Origin: JAVBKA01 sp031546715
Lineage (GTDB): Bacteria; Bacillota; Clostridia; Oscillospirales; UBA929
Assembly: GCA_031546715.1 (NCBI GenBank)
Contig: JAVBKA010000219.1
Location: 1 to 6,918 of the forward strand
Direction: 5' to 3'
Length of the DNA stretch: 6,918 bases
Position 1 is the first letter of the stretch. Each line of letters opens with the position of its first letter. A program made the translations under genes and the position numbers. The notes under the pieces were generated by a model. It searched no databases. It was given only the letters and a program-made list of their open reading frames with translations, and was not told the origin of the DNA. Positions 1 through 5,838 of the stretch are shown here, one piece after another.

Positions 1-886
1 TGAAACTGAGACTTTTGCAGAGTTAAAGCTGAAATACTATAACGAAAACGCAGATATTGCGTCTGTTCGCTATGTAAATAACAGAGCCTTTTTGAAGTCA
101 TTGCTGGCGGAAACGATGGATAATTTCAGCGAAAAGCTAACCATTGAGCTGCCATATTATGACGAAGAGGCGGACAACCCCCGTAAAATTATTGAGGAGA
201 TTTATTATGATAATCCCCTAAACGCAGTCGGGCTTCCGGAGGTCACTGTTGAGGTGTACCCAAAAACAGGCGAGCTGTCCCGTATCGTGGAGATAGACAT
301 ATCCTATTACTCTGCCTCGTCTTCCCTGCTGTCCACTGTCAGCGCAGCGGTTGACGCTTTGTATAGCACCCTTCCCGAGGCTGCATCACCGTCACAAATT
401 GCGTTGGCAATTCACGATACGTTGTGCGCCACTATTGACTATGACAAGGATACCGCGCAGTCCGACGCTTTTTCAGGGCAGCAAACAAAAGGCCGACCAT
501 ATTCAATGGTCGGCGCAATGCTTGATAATTATGCAGTTGGTGAAGGCTTCGCCTTGGCGTACAAGGCATTATGTGACGAAGCAGGAATCCCCTGTCTTGT
601 AATTATCGGCGAAAACGGCGGTACAGGTCGCCATGTTTGGAACATGATTAAGCTCGAGAACGCTTGGTATCACGTCGATGTCGCCTTTGACGACTTAAAC
701 AGCGACTTCTCAGGAGAAGTGCCAGTGATATCCCATGATTATTTTCTAAAAACAGATGCCGCAATGAAGGATTTAGTCTACATTTGGTCAAATGCTCCGC
801 ATCTTTGCACCTCAGAGGAATTGACCTACGAGCTGATTACCTCAACAGAAGTGCTAACCATCCCCGCCGACACTGTGATTTCATAA
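1..886 (+). CDS. Transglutaminase-like domain protein, 5'-truncated, catalytic Cys replaced by Gly
   Basis: The frame is open from base 2 to the stop at 884-886, so the N-terminus and any signal peptide lie left of the window; the TTG at 92 is not a convincing start. Numbering from that TTG, residues about 100-222 fit a bacterial transglutaminase-like (papain-fold) domain: a block ending in GFALAYKAL and then GI (150-166), HVWN (His181) and WYHVDVAFDD (Asp196), then HDYFLKTD, which resembles the usual YF..sD element after the core. Family members normally read V-C-x-G-Y/F-A where this protein reads AVGEGFA, so the nucleophilic Cys is Gly150 (codon GGT, 539-541). His and Asp of the triad remain. 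The upstream part (about 1-95) is not recognised. The protein is probably a non-catalytic relative acting in binding or in the cell envelope; that role is inferred. It converges on the kinase gene, with one base between the stops. Confidence 0.8.
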   Translation, partial: ETETFAELKLKYYNENADIASVRYVNNRAFLKSLLAETMDNFSEKLTIELPYYDEEADNPRKIIEEIYYDNPLNAVGLPEVTVEVYPKTGELSRIVEIDISYYSASSSLLSTVSAAVDALYSTLPEAASPSQIALAIHDTLCATIDYDKDTAQSDAFSGQQTKGRPYSMVGAMLDNYAVGEGFALAYKALCDEAGIPCLVIIGENGGTGRHVWNMIKLENAWYHVDVAFDDLNSDFSGEVPVISHDYFLKTDAAMKDLVYIWSNAPHLCTSEELTYELITSTEVLTIPADTVIS

Positions 887-887
887 C

Positions 888-1712
888 TCACTTAATCAGT
901 TTAGCCATATGCGCTTCAAATCTCACACCCTCATGGGTTGGCATACCTTCCTTAAAGGAAGCATCTGCGCAATGTCCCACAAATTCTGCCGCTCTGTAAG
1001 CAGCCTTTTCAATGCTGGCACCATTCATGAGACTACCCACAAAAACGCTTCCAAAAAGGTCTCCTGTGCCGTGATAGCCTTGTCCATAAAACGGAAGCTG
1101 GATAAATCCGTTGGCTTTTGTCTGCGCATCATACCAACAAACCCCCACCATGCCCTCTGATAGGCTGATACCCTTCAATACAACACTATGTCTACCTTCC
1201 CACGACAGCTTTTCAACCCACTCCAAGGCGGTCTCTTTTGTCTTAGGAACGTCATCGTAGCTTCGCTCCAAAATAATGGACGCCTCAGTTAAGTTTGGCA
1301 GTAGAACATCCGCTTCCATGGCGAGCTTAGCCATATTTTTACACATATCAGGTGTGTATGTTTTATAAGTAACTCCATTATCCCCCATGACAGGGTCAAC
1401 AATCAACACTGCCTCCGGAAACAATTCCTTTGCTTCCTTTACAATCGCCATTTGCTCGGCCGAGCCTAAGAATCCGCTGTAAATAGCATCAAAACTAAAG
1501 CCTAGCTTTTTCCAATGTACTAACGCAGGGCGAAGCTCGTCCGTCATGTCGTGGAAGGTAAAGCCTTCAAACGCAGTGTGTGTGGAAAGATACGCCGCTG
1601 GCAACGCACAGCACTGAACCCCCATTGCGGTAATTACAGGGAGCGCAACTGTCAAGGAACAGCGTCCGTAGCCCGATATATCATGGATTGCCATTACTCT
1701 TTTGTGATTCAC
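888..1712 (-). CDS. pdxY: Pyridoxamine/pyridoxal kinase (PfkB/ribokinase superfamily)
   Basis: This 274-residue protein probably phosphorylates pyridoxal, pyridoxamine or pyridoxine with ATP in the B6 salvage pathway, in the cytoplasm. The N-terminal block AIHDISGYGRCSLTVALP (8-25) and STHT (43-46) are typical of the Firmicutes pyridoxamine kinase group. VDPVMGD (105-111), NLTE (140-143) and GTGD (215-218, Asp218 the catalytic base of the family) mark the kinase fold. Length is normal. The chosen start is GTG at 1712, because AAGGAGG (1720-1726) lies 7 bases upstream and homology begins directly after it. A longer in-frame start at 1805 would add 31 unrelated residues and would span the promoter at 1741-1769. 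The symbol is a family-level choice; the gene could equally be called pdxK, and substrate preference cannot be read from sequence. Confidence 0.88.
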   Translation of the reverse strand: MNHKRVMAIHDISGYGRCSLTVALPVITAMGVQCCALPAAYLSTHTAFEGFTFHDMTDELRPALVHWKKLGFSFDAIYSGFLGSAEQMAIVKEAKELFPEAVLIVDPVMGDNGVTYKTYTPDMCKNMAKLAMEADVLLPNLTEASIILERSYDDVPKTKETALEWVEKLSWEGRHSVVLKGISLSEGMVGVCWYDAQTKANGFIQLPFYGQGYHGTGDLFGSVFVGSLMNGASIEKAAYRAAEFVGHCADASFKEGMPTHEGVRFEAHMAKLIK

Positions 1713-1719
1713 GTTTATT

Positions 1720-1726
1720 CCTCCTT
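1720..1726 (-). promoter_or_regulatory. Shine-Dalgarno site that sets the GTG start of the pyridoxamine kinase
   Basis: The minus strand reads AAGGAGG, a perfect SD core, with AGGAGG 7 bases before GTG 1712. This decides the start against the upstream in-frame ATG at 1805, which has no SD of this quality. Confidence 0.85.
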
Positions 1727-1740
1727 CGCAATGATAAAAC

Positions 1741-1769
1741 AGTATAATATATTTATGCAGTAATTTCAA
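1741..1769 (-). promoter_or_regulatory. Sigma-A-type promoter of the pyridoxamine kinase gene
   Basis: On the minus strand TTGAAA (1764-1769) and TATACT (1741-1746) are separated by exactly 17 bases, each close to consensus. Transcription would start near 1733, giving a short leader of about 20 bases that holds just the SD site. No operator or riboswitch fits in so short a leader. Confidence 0.7.
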
Positions 1770-1815
1770 GCTTTTAATATAAATCTTGATGTTATAAAAA
1801 ATCACAAAAAATATG

Positions 1816-1844
1816 TTGCTTTATTTCCATTTGTCTGTTATAAT
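1816..1844 (+). promoter_or_regulatory. Promoter of the tRNA-Leu gene
   Basis: A consensus TATAAT at 1839-1844 is preceded by TG one base away (extended -10) and by a TTGCTT -35-like box at 1816-1821, with a 17-base spacer. The predicted start near 1851 lies about 8 bases before the mature tRNA end. It points away from the divergent kinase promoter at 1741-1769. Confidence 0.65.
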
Positions 1845-1858
1845 CCTTCTTGTGCGAT

Positions 1859-1940
1859 GCGGATGTGGTGGAATGGCAGACACGTTGGTCTTAGGAGCCA
1901 ATGCTTACGCGTGCAGGTTCAAGTCCTGTCATCCGCACCA
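1859..1940 (+). tRNA. tRNA-Leu (anticodon UAG), CCA encoded
   Basis: The acceptor stem GCGGATG (1859-1865) pairs with CATCCGC (1930-1936), followed by discriminator A and encoded CCA (1938-1940). The D-arm has the usual TGG...GG layout. The anticodon stem TTGGT/GCCAA (1885-1889 and 1897-1901, one G-U pair) holds the loop CTTAGGA with anticodon TAG at 1892-1894, which reads CUA-type Leu codons. A variable arm of about 11 bases and the T-arm with TTCAAGT complete a class II tRNA. At 82 nt including CCA it is slightly short for tRNA-Leu because of the small variable arm. tRNA 3' ends are common phage integration sites, and phage-like genes begin about 155 bases downstream. Confidence 0.95.
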
Positions 1941-1965
1941 GAACTAAACTTTATAAAAAGCAGTG

Positions 1966-2003
1966 AACTCCCTTGAACCGCAATGGTTCAAGGGAGTTTT
2001 ACT
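1966..2003 (+). terminator. Strong hairpin terminator after tRNA-Leu, possibly bidirectional
   Basis: The arms at 1966-1979 and 1985-1998 are perfectly complementary over 14 bp (5' arm AACTCCCTTGAACC), with a 5-base loop GCAAT. On the plus strand the stem runs into TTTT-AC-TTT. On the minus strand a T5 run follows about 6 bases after the stem, so it may also end the leftward lysis transcript, which has no other hairpin after its last stop at 2095. The arm contains GGTTCAAG, the same 8-mer found in the tRNA T-arm (1916-1923). Confidence 0.85.
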
Positions 2004-2022
2004 TTACTATGTTTTGTAGGTT

Positions 2023-2075
2023 TTTACCCTCGTTTACCCCTACATTTTTCATACAACTGGGGTATAAACTGGGGT
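2023..2075. repeat. Short direct repeats in the tRNA-endolysin spacer, candidate attachment region
   Basis: TTTACCC occurs at 2023-2029 and 2033-2039. AACTGGGGT occurs at 2055-2063 and 2067-2075, with a 12-base period. The two sets are also roughly inverted to each other (GTTTACCCC against GGGGT-AT-AAAC). Paired short direct and inverted repeats between a tRNA and a phage lysis module are what a tyrosine-recombinase att region can look like. No second att copy or integrase is in the window, so this reading is inference. Confidence 0.35.
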
Positions 2076-2094
2076 GGTGAATTTTATCACTATT

Positions 2095-2772
2095 TCACAC
2101 TCCCAGCAATCTACCCCACGTCCTCGCCCCCACTACACCATCAACGACTAAGCCGCACGACCGCTGGTACTCTCGCACAGCTTTATCAGTCAGCGCACCA
2201 AAACTGCCGTCAACATCCCCTTTGTAAAACGTCAACTCTTTCAGCAATACTTGAAGCTCCTCGACTGCTTCACCCTTGTTGCCTTTACGAAGCGTTGGCT
2301 TTTTATCCGGCACGTCGCTTACAGTAGCTGCATTACCCCAAGTTTTCATAAACTCCTCGGGGGTACCATACTTCTTAATCAGTGCATTCGGAGTGTTACC
2401 TGGCAAAAACTCCGTGACCTGTAAGTGAGGCTTGTCCGGAAAACTCGTGAAGTCTCCGCCCCAAGTAAGCCCTATAGTCTTTGCAATTGCGCCGACCTTG
2501 TTGAAAAAACCGTCCGAGTTATCATACTCTTTCCCTTTGACATTGCGGCAAAAGTCAAACGCCACGCCCCAATTGTGTGCGCTTTTAGGGTATTGCGCCT
2601 TGGTTACAATTCCACCAGGAGCTGTGCGCCCTTTGGCGTATAACTCATTTTGTTCGTCCTTAGTGCGATATGTAGACGTTATGAGAACGGGCAGACAGTT
2701 TGCGGCGCACAGGTCAACTAGCTTTTCCGCCTTTTGTCTTGCAACAGGGTGTAAATATTCAAGACCTCTCAT
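2095..2772 (-). CDS. Phage endolysin: M15 (VanY/L-Ala-D-Glu type) peptidase with C-terminal peptidoglycan-binding domain
   Basis: This 225-residue protein is predicted to cut peptide stems of peptidoglycan for host lysis. Residues about 1-120 are an M15 zinc peptidase: TSTYRT near 32-37, SAHNWGVAFDF with zinc ligands His66 and Asp73, and PDKPHLQ with His116 as third ligand and Asp113 as likely catalytic base. Residues about 160-225 form a PG_binding_1-type domain (RKGNKGEAVEELQ ... GSFGALTDKAV ... GVVGARTWGRLL). There is no signal peptide, as expected for holin-dependent export. ATG 2772 is preceded by AAGGGGG (2781-2787) at 8 bases, and the gene starts 3 bases after the holin-like gene, so the two are cotranscribed. 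Cleavage specificity within the family is not certain. It is the last gene before the tRNA junction. Confidence 0.9.
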   Translation of the reverse strand: MRGLEYLHPVARQKAEKLVDLCAANCLPVLITSTYRTKDEQNELYAKGRTAPGGIVTKAQYPKSAHNWGVAFDFCRNVKGKEYDNSDGFFNKVGAIAKTIGLTWGGDFTSFPDKPHLQVTEFLPGNTPNALIKKYGTPEEFMKTWGNAATVSDVPDKKPTLRKGNKGEAVEELQVLLKELTFYKGDVDGSFGALTDKAVREYQRSCGLVVDGVVGARTWGRLLGV

Positions 2773-2775
2773 GTG

Positions 2776-2964
2776 CTAATCCCCCTTATTATCATCGTTC
2801 TTGCCCTCTTTTCGATTGAAATAATATGCAACCACAGCACCAGCAATAGTCATATATGTAGCAGCGTCAATTATACGTGCAATCGCCAGATAAGACATTA
2901 CGCCGATAATTGCCAACGTTATTACGCTGCGCACCTTCAGAAGTTCAATAAATGCTTTTTTCAT
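2776..2964 (-). CDS. Small holin-like phage membrane protein
   Basis: This 62-residue protein has two hydrophobic segments (about 13-32, VRSVITLAIIGVMSYLAIAR, and about 36-50) and a highly charged C-terminus ending KEGKNDDNKGD. The N-terminal LLKVRSVITLA and the AYYF at the end of the second segment resemble a small membrane protein commonly found beside endolysins in Firmicutes phages. Its start overlaps the upstream stop as ATGA (2961-2964), so translation is coupled; no strong SD is seen. Holin function (making the membrane lesion that frees the endolysin) is inferred from size, topology and position. Confidence 0.68.
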   Translation of the reverse strand: MKKAFIELLKVRSVITLAIIGVMSYLAIARIIDAATYMTIAGAVVAYYFNRKEGKNDDNKGD

Positions 2965-3299
2965 ATAAACTTACTTAACATTCCGCCAGCAACGGCGGCA
3001 ACCAGCAACCCGATGAGCTGAGTAACAAGAGCTTCCCACCGCATGGCAGGTTTTTTCTCCAGTGCGCCGATGCGCTCACCTTGAGACTTTTGTCCAGCCT
3101 CAATGCGCTCAAATGATGTGTCATAACGTGTCACCAAGGCTCTTAGTTCCACTGCAATTGCGGCAATACTGGTAGACAGCTCGTGTATGCCCTTAGTGAC
3201 GCTGTCATTTTCGTCAATGCGCTTGTGGGCTGATTTGAGGTTCTCTCTCAGTGCGGCTATGTCTTTACTGTTTTGGATTATTTGCTCGTCTTGGTTCAT
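2961..3299 (-). CDS. XhlA-like coiled-coil membrane protein of the lysis cassette
   Basis: This 112-residue protein has a long helical, heptad-rich N-terminal part (about 1-85, for example DIAALRENLKSAHKRIDEND and later ERIEAGQKSQGERIGALEKK) and a single C-terminal membrane segment (about 91-110, LVTQLIGLLVAAVAGGMLSKF). That layout fits the haemolysin XhlA group of phage lysis accessory proteins, which act with a holin and an endolysin at the membrane, as in the PBSX xhlA-xhlB-xlyA order; here it is somewhat longer than typical XhlA. ATG 3299 has GAGGGTGG (3306-3313) six bases upstream. It is the first gene of the three-gene cassette and overlaps the next by four bases. Assignment is by architecture and context, not by a decisive motif. 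Confidence 0.65.
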   Translation of the reverse strand: MNQDEQIIQNSKDIAALRENLKSAHKRIDENDSVTKGIHELSTSIAAIAVELRALVTRYDTSFERIEAGQKSQGERIGALEKKPAMRWEALVTQLIGLLVAAVAGGMLSKFI

Positions 3300-3533
3300 T
3301 AAATACCACCCTCACTTTCGTGAATAATTGGATCGGCTGGATAAAAATTTCTTATGTATTCTTTCCTTCGATTATTAGTATACTTATTACATTTGATTTT
3401 GGGTTGTGTTCTGGTATATACTCTAAAAATATCAAGTTATGTGCTGATTTGATACTTTTAAGTTTAACCAGTGAATAGTATAAGTTCTTATAATATTGTA
3501 ATCCTAGCTACTTGAGGCTCATAAATTCACCTC
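3300..3533. other. AT-rich non-coding gap between the stand-alone gene and the lysis cassette
   Basis: About 235 bases separate the terminator at 3534-3569 from the lysis cassette start. I see no credible gene on either strand. It contains an inverted repeat TATAAG-TT-CTTATA (3479-3492) and AT-rich tracts. No promoter with both boxes and a good spacer stands out for the leftward lysis genes, although one is expected here because the preceding transcript appears to be terminated. The lysis promoter may be of phage-specific or activator-dependent type; that is inference. Confidence 0.5.
3479..3492. repeat. Short inverted repeat, possible operator
   Basis: TATAAG and CTTATA are perfect reverse complements separated by TT. 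The site lies in the only long spacer upstream of the lysis cassette, so it could bind a dimeric regulator. Arms of six AT-rich bases also arise by chance in such sequence. Confidence 0.25.
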
Positions 3534-3569
3534 ATAAAAGAAAAGAGCGACACCCAAAGATGTCGCTCT
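3534..3569 (-). terminator. Rho-independent terminator of the stand-alone 103-residue gene
   Basis: On the minus strand a 9-bp perfect stem (AGAGCGACA ... TGTCGCTCT, arms 3561-3569 and 3544-3552) with an 8-base loop runs into TTTTCTTTTATG. It lies 16 bases past the stop at 3586 and separates this gene from the lysis cassette. Confidence 0.88.
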
Positions 3570-3585
3570 CAAGAATGCGTTTCGC

Positions 3586-3897
3586 CTACACTTCCTTAAA
3601 CGAAACAGATAGATTAGTTGATCCGTTGGCTACGTCGGATATGTTTTTGCTAATCTGGTCAACAGCTGTGTACTTTGTTGTGGTGAAAACTACTGTGTCT
3701 TCATCCATGATTTCAATCTTTGAAATAGGCTCCATGCTATAGAGCGAGCTTAAATCGCCAATGTCCTTTGCTACATTTGAAATTTGCACATAAAAAGTGC
3801 GTACTATCGAGCCTGATGGCTCTTTGCGAAGCAGTTCAGAAGAGCTTGCTAATGGGAGTTTGTGTTGCTGTGAACCGTTAATTACTGCGTACATCAT
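3586..3897 (-). CDS. Protein of unknown function, 103 residues, probably a monocistronic element gene
   Basis: I do not recognise this protein. It has no signal peptide, membrane segment or cysteine. It is rich in Ser, Thr and Val with alternating hydrophobic patterns (IVRTFYVQIS, ISKIEIMDEDTVVFTTTKY, STNLSVSFKEV), which suggests a small beta-rich soluble domain. ATG 3897 is chosen because GGAGG (3906-3910) lies 8 bases upstream; a second ATG follows immediately. A candidate promoter (3941-3968) and a clear terminator (3534-3569) flank it, so it may be transcribed separately from the radical SAM genes upstream and the lysis genes downstream. It could be a phage structural or accessory protein, or a partner of the radical SAM cassette; nothing in the sequence decides. 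Confidence 0.75.
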   Translation of the reverse strand: MMYAVINGSQQHKLPLASSSELLRKEPSGSIVRTFYVQISNVAKDIGDLSSLYSMEPISKIEIMDEDTVVFTTTKYTAVDQISKNISDVANGSTNLSVSFKEV

Positions 3898-3905
3898 GTT
3901 TTTTT

Positions 3906-3910
3906 CCTCC
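3906..3910 (-). promoter_or_regulatory. SD site that sets the start of the 103-residue gene
   Basis: GGAGG on the minus strand sits 8 bases before ATG 3897. An in-frame TTG at 3912 overlaps this site and is therefore not the start. Confidence 0.8.
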
Positions 3911-3940
3911 AAATTTTTTTGTTTTATCTTAATTTCTGTT

Positions 3941-3968
3941 AGTGTATGTTAGTTAAACGATGTGTAAA
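3941..3968 (-). promoter_or_regulatory. Candidate promoter for the 103-residue gene
   Basis: On the minus strand TTTACA (3963-3968) and TACACT (3941-3946) are separated by 16 bases. The -35 box matches five of six consensus bases and the -10 box four of six. It lies just past the stop of the 149-residue gene and would give a leader of about 37 bases carrying the SD. Readthrough from the radical SAM operon is also possible because no hairpin follows that operon. Confidence 0.4.
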
Positions 3969-3979
3969 GCTTATGTGAC

Positions 3980-4429
3980 CTATTGTGGACGGCAAGAATC
4001 CAGTGCCAACTTTCCATAATCATTCAAGAAGTGCCCTTTTTTTTCATACCCACGCTGAACAGCATACTTAGGAGAGCGAACGACAAACCCATCTTCGTAA
4101 ACTTCGACCTGCTCTTGAAGAACCTCTAGATTCTTCGCCATATCACGAGAGATAAAATTCTGAACAACCATTCCATGCTGCCAATGCTGACCCAAGGCGC
4201 ACCTAATAAGCCTATATCGCACCTCCTCAACTAGCCGTTTTTCACTTGGAGGCAAGTCAAAATCCTGCAAAAACAGCAACATCGTCTGCAAATTAGCGAT
4301 AGGGAAATCAAAGCTATCCAAATTGAGAATAGTAGAAAGCAGAGATCTAATTTTAACATAAATATCCTCGCTCATGCCCTGACCACTTGCCAAAGCATTC
4401 AGTAAAGAAAGTATTAAAGGGTCTAACAT
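3980..4429 (-). CDS. Unknown 149-residue protein coupled to the radical SAM genes
   Basis: I do not recognise a family. The N-terminal 75 residues look all-helical and leucine-rich (DPLILSLLNALASG, SLLSTILNLDSFDF, LQTMLLFLQDFDLPPSEKRL), followed by a helix with VRYRLIRCAL. The C-terminal third is more basic and aromatic (VRSPKYAVQRGYEKKG ... DYGKLAL) and ends near a lone Cys146. There is no signal peptide or membrane segment. Its ATG overlaps the end of the upstream SPASM gene by 7 bases, and its SD AGGAGGTGG (4433-4441) lies inside that gene, so it is very likely made together with it. Position suggests a partner of the enzymes (scaffold, substrate-presenting or protective protein). It is long for a simple precursor peptide. 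Role is inference. Confidence 0.8.
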   Translation of the reverse strand: MLDPLILSLLNALASGQGMSEDIYVKIRSLLSTILNLDSFDFPIANLQTMLLFLQDFDLPPSEKRLVEEVRYRLIRCALGQHWQHGMVVQNFISRDMAKNLEVLQEQVEVYEDGFVVRSPKYAVQRGYEKKGHFLNDYGKLALDSCRPQ

Positions 4430-5838
4430 TGTCCACCTCCTCTTTGAACAGAATCTGCAGACTTAACAGACTTAATAGCGCATAAAATCTCGTTGGCAAA
4501 GAAGTACAGAGGGTCTGTAGGTGGTAGATTTTCAATAAAATCTATAACCCCATATGAGTTATAAACTTCCATCAAGAAGTCGTACTTGGCATGCATCATT
4601 TTGCATACATTAGGGTCAGGCATGAAAGGCTCTTTAGTCTCCTCATACTGCTCACCCATGCACCCGCGCATACAGAAAGTATTGTACTTGCAAGCATCAC
4701 ACCCATGATTAGAGTTGAGTTGATTGGACAACAAAACCTTACAAGCCATTTGTGTGTTAAGGGCTTCAATGCCAGTTATTACATCGTTTTCAACCCTAAA
4801 CCTGCCATAGTTAAATTGAGGATACGCCAAGCGGTGACACGGCACGATGGTTAAGTCGCCCATTCTGACACTAAGTAGCTCGGCAATAGAACACGCAGGC
4901 TGAGGACGAGCGAAAGGCAGCGTAAAATTAACATAACCGCTAAGCATATTTTCAGCATCTACGTCGTTACCGCCAAGTAAAGTTCTGGAAAACTTTTCAG
5001 AACTTCCGTCACATTTGTTAAACAGCGTTTCCAATTGATAGTCATAGTACTTTATAAGATGCGCCAAAGCCTCATCAGTCCAGTCAGAATTGCGGACTTC
5101 AAGCATCATCACCCCTCTGGGGAACGGTACTTTATGCTTGTTACACATGGCCTCAAACCATTTTAGATTTTCAATCCATTTGTCAATGTTTGACGCTGCA
5201 ACCATTGGATGAAAGTAGAAATTATTCGTGCCTGCAAAACTAAAAACTCTCTCGTAAAAAGCAGAATCTCGAAGTATCCCTTGTTCTCTCATAGGGCGGC
5301 TGATATCTTCAAGCAAAGCGCCTTCAACAGAGCATGATATACACAAAACTACTCCGTTTTGCTTGTAACTATCAATCATGGCTTGCATTCTGTTCAGAGT
5401 TTCCTCTTTTAGTGCAAAAGAGCAGTTAGTTGGAATCATAACTATGGAAGCATGAAGCCCGACCTTGATTTTCTCCAGAATTAAGGTGAGGACATCCATA
5501 CCAAAATCAGTGTGCCATATTTCCCCTGAAAATAACTCTAAAGTGTTGATGGAGAATCCCTGTGCTATCATCCAGTCAAGGAAAATTGACATGTTTTTTA
5601 TGATTTTAGTGACTGTCCGATGCTCTTTAGGATACAGCTTATCGCCGTATTTCATGAGATAACAGTACTCGCATTTGAGATTGCACTCAGATGTTATGTA
5701 CAGTTCAACATTAGATAAGTACTTTAAACTTCTAGTGCCCTCTGCTTTTGACCTCCAAACATTAAAAAATCTGGTATCTAAAATAGAGTATAGAAGGTCG
5801 TCCTCTTCTTTTTGAAACTGCGTTACTCTGCTATCCAT
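4423..5838 (-). CDS. Radical SAM/SPASM enzyme, probable peptide maturase
   Basis: This 471-residue protein has a radical SAM core starting about residue 43. ITSECNLKCEYCY gives the CxxxCxxC set (Cys52, Cys56, Cys59) for the SAM-binding 4Fe-4S cluster, and LFSGE (102-106) is a variant of the GGE motif. The C-terminal SPASM domain is complete: Cys316, then Gly and Cys334, Cys366, and CDACKYNTFCMRGC (Cys380, 383, 389, 393: CX2CX5CX3C) with Cys412, enough for two auxiliary clusters. SPASM enzymes of this layout usually modify ribosomal peptides or protein side chains. Residues 1-42 and the last 50 are not recognised. ATG 5838 overlaps the upstream gene by 16 bases, with GGAGGGTGAT just before it. 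The end RGGGQC is encoded by the SD of the next gene. The substrate is unknown. Confidence 0.88.
   Translation of the reverse strand: MDSRVTQFQKEEDDLLYSILDTRFFNVWRSKAEGTRSLKYLSNVELYITSECNLKCEYCYLMKYGDKLYPKEHRTVTKIIKNMSIFLDWMIAQGFSINTLELFSGEIWHTDFGMDVLTLILEKIKVGLHASIVMIPTNCSFALKEETLNRMQAMIDSYKQNGVVLCISCSVEGALLEDISRPMREQGILRDSAFYERVFSFAGTNNFYFHPMVAASNIDKWIENLKWFEAMCNKHKVPFPRGVMMLEVRNSDWTDEALAHLIKYYDYQLETLFNKCDGSSEKFSRTLLGGNDVDAENMLSGYVNFTLPFARPQPACSIAELLSVRMGDLTIVPCHRLAYPQFNYGRFRVENDVITGIEALNTQMACKVLLSNQLNSNHGCDACKYNTFCMRGCMGEQYEETKEPFMPDPNVCKMMHAKYDFLMEVYNSYGVIDFIENLPPTDPLYFFANEILCAIKSVKSADSVQRGGGQC
4433..4441 (-). promoter_or_regulatory. SD of the 149-residue gene embedded in the SPASM gene's last codons
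   Basis: AGGAGGTGG on the minus strand has its AGGAGG core 6 bases before ATG 4429. The site encodes the Gly-rich C-terminal tail of the SPASM enzyme, so the tail is probably a by-product of the coupled start. Confidence 0.8.

Noticed and set aside
1713..1805. A 31-residue N-terminal extension of the pyridoxamine kinase from an upstream ATG
   Set aside because: It covers the promoter and SD of the gene, is AT-driven (Ile/Lys/Tyr-rich), and family similarity begins at the GTG at 1712.
1983..2327. A plus-strand frame opposite the endolysin and starting in the terminator
   Set aside because: It begins within the hairpin arm, has no ribosome binding site and lies antisense to a well-supported endolysin with conserved zinc ligands.
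3251..3478. A plus-strand reading frame running from inside the XhlA-like gene into the AT-rich gap
   Set aside because: It starts inside another gene on the opposite strand, has no SD, and its hydrophobic composition follows from AT-rich sequence.
3508..3522. A four-codon minus-strand ORF (ATG to TAG) with GAGGTG upstream
   Set aside because: Too short to support as a gene. The SD-like bases directly follow the terminator and may be chance.
3586..3897. The 103-residue protein as an obvious radical SAM precursor peptide
   Set aside because: It has no cysteine, no repeated core, no Gly-Gly leader end, and looks like a folded beta-rich domain. Kept only as an unknown gene.
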